Shown here: positions 1-4,153 of the stretch, in pieces
How positions within the stretch are numbered: position 1 is the first letter of the stretch
Layout: each line of letters opens with the position of its first letter
Assembly: GCA_945883885.1 (NCBI GenBank)
Contig: CAMCYM010000118.1
Span: 1-5,364, forward strand
Length of the DNA stretch: 5,364 nucleotides
From: Chryseobacterium gleum
Lineage (GTDB): Bacteria > Bacteroidota > Bacteroidia > Flavobacteriales_D > Sanyastnellaceae
Direction: 5' to 3'
Notes under the pieces: generated by a model
The model's input: the letters and a program-made list of their open reading frames with translations, nothing else
Databases searched by the model: none
Told to the model about the DNA's origin: nothing
Made by a program: the position numbers and the translations under genes

Positions 1-552
1 TGGTTTTCTTGCAATTCGTGACATCCCTGCCAGCACCCGCTGCAGGTAGCCGCGGGCACGGCTGAGTTGGCTCTTAGACGTATTCACATCCACGCCGAGC
101 ATATCGGCGATTTCTTGGTGCCGGAACCCGTCGATGACGTACATCTGGAACACCTGCCCGTAGCCCGGCGGCAGCACCGCGATGGCCCGGTTGAGTTCCT
201 CCCGCGTGAACTCCGACTCCCGCGCCGCCTCGAGATCCGCCGGCGTCGACTGCACCTCCTCCACATCGAGGTGGTGGCTGTGCTTCGTGTTCCGGCGGTA
301 ATGCGTGATGGCCGTGTTCACCACGATCCGCCGCAGCCACCCTTCAAAGCTGTGGTGCCGCGAAAACGAACCGATGTGGCGAAACACCTTCACCCAAGCA
401 TCTTGCAGCACGTCCTCGGCATCGTCCCGCGAGGACGTGTACCGCACCGCCACGGCGAAGAGAAACGGGCTAAACCGGGCATACAGCCGATGCTGCGCCT
501 TCCGGTCGTCCCGTTTGCATGCCTCGATGAGGTCGATGAGTTCCTGCTCCAT
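1..552 (-). CDS. ECF-type RNA polymerase sigma factor (3' end outside window)
   Basis: Reading the minus strand from the ATG at 552 gives 184 codons without a stop up to the window edge. The product is a two-domain ECF (sigma-70 family group 4) sigma factor, which binds core RNA polymerase and directs it to a specific promoter set. Sigma region 2 spans about residues 20-90, with the region 2.1-2.2 stretch DDAEDVLQDAWVKVF (43-57) and the region 2.3-2.4 stretch around F69-Y85. Region 4 spans about 117-172, with LPPGYGQVFQMYVIDGF followed by the helix-turn-helix HQEIADMLGV and SKSQLSRAR. ECF factors of this kind are usually about 160-200 aa, so the gene is probably almost complete. An in-frame TGA lies ten codons upstream of the ATG, so no longer ATG start is possible. 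No Shine-Dalgarno is visible. A weak TATCTTGA (580-587) lies 35 nt before the ATG but fits the -7 consensus poorly. An anti-sigma gene could follow at the left, outside the window. The regulon cannot be inferred. Confidence 0.93.
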   Translation of the reverse strand, partial: MEQELIDLIEACKRDDRKAQHRLYARFSPFLFAVAVRYTSSRDDAEDVLQDAWVKVFRHIGSFSRHHSFEGWLRRIVVNTAITHYRRNTKHSHHLDVEEVQSTPADLEAARESEFTREELNRAIAVLPPGYGQVFQMYVIDGFRHQEIADMLGVDVNTSKSQLSRARGYLQRVLAGMSRIARKP

Positions 553-668
553 GGAGGGTGTGCGCGCCAGCTGCCCGGCTCAAGATAACGCACAGCCCCC
601 CGCCGAGGTTGCTTGGAAAACGAAGAAACCCACCCGCATGCGCACCTCCCCTCCCGGTCCTTTACACG

Positions 669-1004
669 TCACGCGAGGAGCTGCTGCACTTCGGCTTTCA
701 GTTTAGGAAGGCGGTGGACGACAATCGACCAAATCAGATCGTCCGCCATGCTGTCGTAGCTGCGGATGATCCGGTTCCGCGTTCCCACGATGTTCCTTAC
801 ATTTTCAATTGCGATGTCTGGCGAGTGCTTTAAAATCCGACCCACCGCTTCTCCGATGATTTCAATGTTCCGCTCCACGGCTCGCTTCGTTCGAATATCC
901 TTGCTGTAAACCAAAAAATCCATCGGCTTGCCCTCAAAAAAAGACTCGATTTCATTGATTGCATTGAGGACATCAAACAACCAAGCATCGACCTTACCCT
1001 CCAT
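669..1004 (-). CDS. hepT: HepT-like HEPN-domain protein (DUF86), toxin homologue with altered RNase motif
   Basis: A 111-aa, all-helical HEPN (DUF86/HepT) protein. In MntA/HepT modules HepT is an RNase toxin, and the partner nucleotidyltransferase inactivates it by AMPylating a tyrosine in its R-x4-H-x-Y motif. The family core is clear: RAVERNIEIIGEAVGRIL at 41-58, then IVGTRNRII and a WSIV...LPKL C-terminal helix. The active-site motif reads R76-N-R-I-I-R81-S-Y83. The Arg and the modifiable Tyr are present, but the catalytic His is replaced by Arg (codon CGC, one transition from CAC). The ATG at 1004 was chosen because family homology begins there. It lies inside the 3' end of the upstream nucleotidyltransferase gene (11-bp overlap), the usual translational coupling for this pair. 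A longer reading from 1061 would add 19 residues unlike the family. The gene is clearly less G+C-rich than its neighbours. Family assignment is firm; retention of RNase activity is doubtful. Confidence 0.88.
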   Translation of the reverse strand: MEGKVDAWLFDVLNAINEIESFFEGKPMDFLVYSKDIRTKRAVERNIEIIGEAVGRILKHSPDIAIENVRNIVGTRNRIIRSYDSMADDLIWSIVVHRLPKLKAEVQQLLA

Positions 1005-1296
1005 AGACCAGGCGCTTTTCAAGTTCGACCTGCCGTCGCACGTACGGATTGCGCAACCCATGTTCTTCGAGCAAGTCCACAGAGCGATGCAAAAGCGCTT
1101 CGAGCCCTTCCTTTAAATCAAAATAATTGTCCGCATACTCACTGACATGTATTCGATTGAAATCGACCAGGAAATCCACATCACTCGTTGAATTGAAAGT
1201 TTCACCCAAAACTGACCCGAAGACGAACAGGTTCTTCACCCGATGCTTTGCGCAAAGCACCTGAATCTGGTTGAGATTGGATTCAATCAAGTCCAT
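994..1296 (-). CDS. mntA: MNT-domain minimal nucleotidyltransferase, MntA-type antitoxin
   Basis: A 100-aa minimal nucleotidyltransferase of the pol-beta superfamily. The defining GS-x10-DxD motif is intact: G27-S28, ten residues, then D39-V-D41, with the likely third metal-binding acid at D74 in SVDLLEE. Proteins of this type paired with HepT act as antitoxins by transferring AMP from ATP onto the toxin's tyrosine. The gene comes first and its 3' end overlaps the HEPN gene by 11 bp, so the two should be co-transcribed and translationally coupled. The start is the ATG at 1296; a TTG codon immediately upstream is a less likely alternative. The 5' flank is A/T-rich (CGAAAAACC) without Shine-Dalgarno, which is ordinary for Bacteroidota. 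A possible -7 box TATTTTCG (1318-1325, minus), one mismatch from TAnnTTTG, lies 29 nt before the ATG, but no -33 TTG is seen at proper spacing. Base composition (about 48% G+C across the pair) suggests acquisition by transfer. Confidence 0.88.
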   Translation of the reverse strand: MDLIESNLNQIQVLCAKHRVKNLFVFGSVLGETFNSTSDVDFLVDFNRIHVSEYADNYFDLKEGLEALLHRSVDLLEEHGLRNPYVRRQVELEKRLVYGG

Positions 1297-1345
1297 CAAC
1301 GTGGTTTTTCGTTCAACCGAAAATAACGGAAAATCGGCACCTTAT

Positions 1346-1368
1346 CCCACACCCTCACCCCTTGTCCC
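1346..1368 (-). other. Predicted G-quadruplex motif upstream of the MNT/HEPN pair
   Basis: The minus strand carries four uninterrupted G tracts (3, 4, 3 and 3 Gs) separated by loops ACAA, TGA and TGT. This matches the canonical G3+N1-7 quadruplex pattern without mismatch. It lies 50-72 nt before the MNT start codon, on the non-template strand, and directly abuts the hairpin repeats. It could form in single-stranded DNA, or in a transcript reading through from the amidohydrolase gene. The pattern is seen; formation and any role are inferred. Confidence 0.5.
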
Positions 1369-1474
1369 GCGAGGCGCAGCCTCGCTCATCCCTCATCCCG
1401 CGAGGCGTAGCCTCGTCCCTCACCCCCCGGCGCGCAGCGCCGCTCCCTACCTCAATCTTTGGCGCGCAGCCCCC
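1366..1474. repeat. Array of short palindromic (hairpin) repeats, three intact copies and one degenerate
   Basis: Copy A (1370-1384, CGAGGCGCAGCCTCG; stem extends to 1369/1385), copy B (1401-1415, CGAGGCGTAGCCTCG) and copy C (1428-1442, CGGCGCGCAGCGCCG) each fold as a perfect 6-7 bp stem closed by a 3-nt loop GCA or GTA. Copy D (1460-1474, beginning TGGCGCGCAGC) keeps the left arm and loop but its right arm is lost in a C run. Copies start 31, 27 and 32 nt apart and are separated by C-rich linkers resembling TCCCTCATCCC. The stem sequence of copy C differs from A and B at two positions, and both changes are compensated in the opposite arm, so pairing is preserved. No T tract follows any stem on either strand, so ordinary intrinsic terminators are unlikely. 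Copy D overlaps the end of the amidohydrolase gene. The array looks like a dispersed REP-like or minisatellite element; no transposase is seen here. Confidence 0.8.
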
Positions 1475-2474
1475 CCCCCATCCCCAACCACTCCAACGCC
1501 GCCCCCGCATAGATGTTCCTCAGGTCTTCCTCCGGCAGCCCCATCTCCGCGATAAACGCCCCGATGCCGAGATCGCCGAGCGGGAAGGGGTAATCCGAGC
1601 CGAGGCAGATGCGGTTGCTGCCGACCAAATCGAGGCAGTAGCGGAGCAGGCGCGGGTCGTGCGTGACGCTGTCGATCCAGAAGCGGCCTAAGTAGGCGGT
1701 CGGAGGCACCGGGTTGTCCACCGCCACGAGGTCGGGCCGGCAGTCAAAGCCGTGTTGGATGCGGCCGAGGGTGGGCAGGAAAGAGCCGCCCGCGTGGCTG
1801 AGCATCAGCCGAAGGGATGGCAACCGCTCGAGGACGCCCGAGAAGATCAGCGAGCACGCTGCACGCGAAGTTTCTGCGGGCATGCCGACCAGCCAAGGGA
1901 GCCAGTACTTCTCCATCTCCGCGCGGCCCATCATTTCCCACGGGTGGACCATGACCGCCATGCCGAGCCGGGCGCAGGCCTCGAAGAAGGGGAAAAACCG
2001 GGGTTCGCCGAGGTTGAGGCCGTTGATGTTCGATCCGATTTGGACGCCACGGTGGCCGGTGACGCGGGCGCGTTCGAGCTCCTCAATCGCGCGGTCGGTG
2101 TCTTGCATCGGCACGGTGCACAGCGCGATGTACTGCTCCGGATGCCGATCCACGAGTTCGGCGAGGTGGTCGTTCAGGAAGCGGGCTACCTCGAGGGCAT
2201 CGGCCGGCTTCGCGTTGTAGCTGAACATGACCGGAATCGTGCAAACCACTTGCACCCGCGTGCCGTGGGTGGCGTATTCGGCGATGCGCTCTTCGGCATC
2301 CCAGCAGTTCGAGGCGATTTCACGGAAGAACCGATCGCCCTGCATCATCCGTGCGAATCCCGGGCGTCCGGGCTCGAGGTGGATGAAGTTGCCGTAGCCA
2401 AACTTCTCGGTCCAACGCGGCAGTTCCCGGGGCAGGATGTGCGTATGCGCGTCAATTTTCAGCAGCTCCGTCAT
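1452..2474 (-). CDS. Amidohydrolase, probable 2-amino-3-carboxymuconate-6-semialdehyde decarboxylase (ACMSD)
   Basis: A 340-aa metal-dependent decarboxylase of the amidohydrolase superfamily (Amidohydro_2, ACMSD group). ACMSD removes CO2 from 2-amino-3-carboxymuconate semialdehyde in the kynurenine or nitrobenzoate degradation route, in the cytoplasm. Expected metal ligands are all present: H10 and H12 in KIDAHTHILP, H177 in VHPWEM, H227 in LSHAGGSF, and D294 in GSDYPFPLG. R51, W191 and R238 fall at or next to the positions of the substrate-contact residues of the Pseudomonas enzyme. Length is close to the family's (about 335 aa). The ATG at 2474 places HTH at the correct distance from the N terminus; a GTG 18 nt upstream is less likely. 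The start overlaps the end of the binding-protein gene by 23 bp, in another frame. The last residues (GGGLRAKD) are encoded by a degenerate repeat copy and a C run, so the C terminus is atypical. No other kynurenine gene is in view; another carboxylate decarboxylase of the same group remains possible. Confidence 0.87.
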   Translation of the reverse strand: MTELLKIDAHTHILPRELPRWTEKFGYGNFIHLEPGRPGFARMMQGDRFFREIASNCWDAEERIAEYATHGTRVQVVCTIPVMFSYNAKPADALEVARFLNDHLAELVDRHPEQYIALCTVPMQDTDRAIEELERARVTGHRGVQIGSNINGLNLGEPRFFPFFEACARLGMAVMVHPWEMMGRAEMEKYWLPWLVGMPAETSRAACSLIFSGVLERLPSLRLMLSHAGGSFLPTLGRIQHGFDCRPDLVAVDNPVPPTAYLGRFWIDSVTHDPRLLRYCLDLVGSNRICLGSDYPFPLGDLGIGAFIAEMGLPEEDLRNIYAGAALEWLGMGGGLRAKD

Positions 2475-4122
2475 GGCCGGGCGAAGGTACACGCTCCTTC
2501 CGGACCCGGCGCAGGTCGAGCCGGTTGACCGGGCTCACCGTCCAGCCCGTGATGCCGTGGCGCACAAAATGGGCCACCCGGTCGTGGAACAGCGGAATCA
2601 CTGGCAGCTCGGCCGCGACGATGCTATCGAGGGTGCGGTACATCCCGGTGCGCTCGGCAGCGTCCGGCGTCCGCATCGCCGACGCGAGCAGCGCGTCGTA
2701 CGCGGGCGAGGCATAGCGGGTGTAGTTGGGACCGGCCGGGGCCGCGTTGGAGGACACGAACGTGGCAAGGAAATTCTCGGCATCCGCATAGTCCGCGAGC
2801 CAGGACTTGCGAAACAGCATCACCTCGCCCTGCGCCACCCGCTCGCGGTGGACCGCCGGCGTCAGCACCTCGACGGCGACTTGCACCCCCAGCTCGGCCC
2901 ATGTGTGCTGCAGCGCGGCGCAGAGGTCCGCATAATCCGACGTCGTCGCCAGCGCAATCTCCGGCAGGCCGCGGCCGCCCGGAAACCCCGCCTCCGCCAG
3001 CAACCGCCGCGCCTCCTCCACATCGCGCCGCACCCCGCCCTCCCGCGCCATGCCGGGCAAGCCGGGCGGCGTAAAGCGGTCCGTGGGCTCCACCGCCCCG
3101 CGCCGGAGGTGCACGGCGATGGACGCGCGGTCGAGGGCCAGCGAGAGCGCGCGGCGGACGCGGACATCGAGCAGCGGGTGGTTGCGCGCGACCGGCAAGG
3201 ACGGGTCGCAGAGCACGCCGATGTAGTCCGTCTTGAGGAAAGGCGTGTGGACGTAGCGGATGCGGTCCGCCAGCTCGGGGCGCAACTCGCCCGACTCCGT
3301 CAGCGCTTCCTCGAGGTACGCCGGATGCAGCCCGCTGACGAAATCGTAGCGGCCCTGCAGCAGGCCTTGGAACTCGGCGCCGGGGTCCGTGGCGAAGTCG
3401 ATGTGGACCGCCTCGAGGTACGGCAGCTGTACCCCGTCGGCGTCCCGTTCGAAGTAATCCGGATTCCGGTGCAGCACCAGCGCGACGTCCTCCTCCCACC
3501 AGGCGAGCTTGAACGGCCCCGTCCCCACCGGATGCCGCCTGAACTCCGCGCCGTAGTGGTCCACGGCCTCTCGCGGCACCACCGAGGCATAGGGCGTGGC
3601 GAGCAGGCCCGGGAAGGGCGGGAAGGGTGCGGCGAGGCGGAACTGCACCGTGGCGGCGTCCAGGGCGGTGAGCCCGCGGCCGGCGGCGGTGGTGTCGAGG
3701 GCGTCGAGGATCCAGCCGCCGGACGAAGCGACGTCGGGGTCGCGCAGGCGTTCGAGGCTGTAGACCACGTCGGCGGCCGTGACGGGGCGGCCGCGTTCGA
3801 GGCCGGGGACGGCGGGGTCCGCGGCGAAGCGGACGCCGGCGCGGAGGCGGAACGTGTACGTCAGGAGGTCGTCGGAGACGTCCCAGGTGGCGGCGAGGGA
3901 AGGCTGCAGGGCGAGGTCGGGGCCGAGTTCGAGCAGGCCATCGAAGAGGGCATCTACGACCCACATGGGCTCGAGCGAACGGGCGTGGGCGGGGTCGAGC
4001 GACGCAATTCCCGCCGTTTCGTTGTAGCGGAAGACGCGCGGATCGTCGAACGAAGTGCCGGGCGTACAGGCCGCTAAAAGCAGGGCACAGCCGGCGGAAA
4101 GCAGGGTCTTGATGCGCCCCAT
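2452..4122 (-). CDS. Lipoprotein ABC-transporter substrate-binding protein, family 5 (peptide/nickel type)
   Basis: A 556-aa extracytoplasmic solute-binding protein of the SBP_bac_5 family (OppA/DppA-like), which presents ligands, usually oligopeptides, to an ABC permease. The N terminus is a lipoprotein signal: basic MGRIK, a hydrophobic stretch, and the lipobox L16-A-A-C19, so the mature protein is lipid-anchored at Cys19. Family landmarks follow in order: FRYNETAGIASLDPA (31-45), LQPSLAATWDVSDD (72-85), the TAADVVYSLERL stretch (115-126), the HPVGTGPFKL motif (197-206), RRALSLALDR (323-332), EARRLLAEAGFPGG (370-383), and a C-terminal lobe with WLADYADAENF and GPNYTRYASPAYD. The start at 4122 is fixed by the signal peptide; an open reading extends further upstream to 4662 but lies antisense to the receptor gene. 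No permease or ATPase gene is nearby, so it is an orphan here. The final 12-15 residues beyond the RLDLRRVRK region are translated from the promoter-like and start region of the next gene. Ligand unknown. Confidence 0.93.
   Translation of the reverse strand: MGRIKTLLSAGCALLLAACTPGTSFDDPRVFRYNETAGIASLDPAHARSLEPMWVVDALFDGLLELGPDLALQPSLAATWDVSDDLLTYTFRLRAGVRFAADPAVPGLERGRPVTAADVVYSLERLRDPDVASSGGWILDALDTTAAGRGLTALDAATVQFRLAAPFPPFPGLLATPYASVVPREAVDHYGAEFRRHPVGTGPFKLAWWEEDVALVLHRNPDYFERDADGVQLPYLEAVHIDFATDPGAEFQGLLQGRYDFVSGLHPAYLEEALTESGELRPELADRIRYVHTPFLKTDYIGVLCDPSLPVARNHPLLDVRVRRALSLALDRASIAVHLRRGAVEPTDRFTPPGLPGMAREGGVRRDVEEARRLLAEAGFPGGRGLPEIALATTSDYADLCAALQHTWAELGVQVAVEVLTPAVHRERVAQGEVMLFRKSWLADYADAENFLATFVSSNAAPAGPNYTRYASPAYDALLASAMRTPDAAERTGMYRTLDSIVAAELPVIPLFHDRVAHFVRHGITGWTVSPVNRLDLRRVRKERVPSPGHDGAAEN
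2475..2489 (-). promoter_or_regulatory. Candidate -7 promoter box and very short leader of the amidohydrolase gene
   Basis: The 15 nt before the ATG read TACCTTCGCCCGGCC on the minus strand. TACCTTCG (2482-2489) differs from the Bacteroidota -7 element TAnnTTTG at one base. The box sits at exactly the same distance from the ATG as the boxes of the two divergent genes near 4130-4146. It lies within the 3' end of the upstream coding sequence, so it would be an internal promoter giving a nearly leaderless mRNA. No -33 TTG is found 17-23 nt upstream. Confidence 0.4.
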
Positions 4123-4130
4123 GGTGCCCG

Positions 4131-4137
4131 CAAGGTA
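4131..4137 (-). promoter_or_regulatory. Candidate -7-like box of the binding-protein gene
   Basis: The minus strand reads TACCTTG starting exactly 15 nt before the ATG at 4122 (TACCTTGCGGGCACC, then ATG). It resembles the Bacteroidota -7 element TAnnTTTG with one T missing. It is separated by a single G (4138) from the oppositely directed box of the receptor gene, forming the inverted repeat AAGGTA-G-TACCTT. No -33 TTG is present at normal spacing. The match is weaker than that of the plus-strand box. Confidence 0.35.
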
Positions 4138-4138
4138 G

Positions 4139-4146
4139 TACCTTTG
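4139..4146 (+). promoter_or_regulatory. Candidate -7 promoter box (TAnnTTTG) of the TonB-dependent receptor gene
   Basis: TACCTTTG is an exact match to the Bacteroidota -7 consensus TAnnTTTG and ends 7 nt before the ATG at 4154. Transcription normally begins a few bases after this element, so the mRNA would have almost no 5' leader. The best upstream TTG (4109-4111) is 27 nt away, outside the usual 17-23 nt spacing, so the -33 element is missing or degenerate. Confidence 0.5.
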
Positions 4147-4153
4147 CCGTGCC

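Noticed and set aside
425..434. TCCCGCGAGG shared with the left arm of the hairpin repeats
   Set aside because: It lies in conserved sigma region 2 codons (TSSRDD) and lacks the loop and right arm, so it is a chance match.
580..587. TATCTTGA as the -7 promoter element of the sigma factor gene
   Set aside because: Two mismatches to TAnnTTTG, no -33 TTG at proper spacing, and a different distance from the ATG than the three matching boxes.
635..642. Palindrome CGCATGCG in the gap between the HEPN gene and the sigma factor gene
   Set aside because: It is an isolated 8-bp palindrome with no T tract, second copy or neighbouring site; expected by chance in GC-rich DNA.
1369..1442. Intrinsic terminators after the amidohydrolase gene
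   Set aside because: The stems are strong but short, and no T run follows on either strand.
1366..1474. CRISPR array
   Set aside because: Repeats are about 15 nt with 12-17 nt linkers that resemble each other, and no cas gene is present. The units are hairpins rather than direct repeats with unique spacers.
1752..2528. Plus-strand frame of 258 codons antisense to the amidohydrolase
   Set aside because: It has no recognisable domain, and the opposite strand encodes all the metal ligands of ACMSD.
2437..4077. Long open frame on the plus strand (546 codons) antisense to the binding-protein gene
   Set aside because: It is rich in Arg, Gly, Val and Ala with no domain signature. It mirrors a clear SBP_bac_5 gene, as expected for antisense frames in GC-rich DNA.
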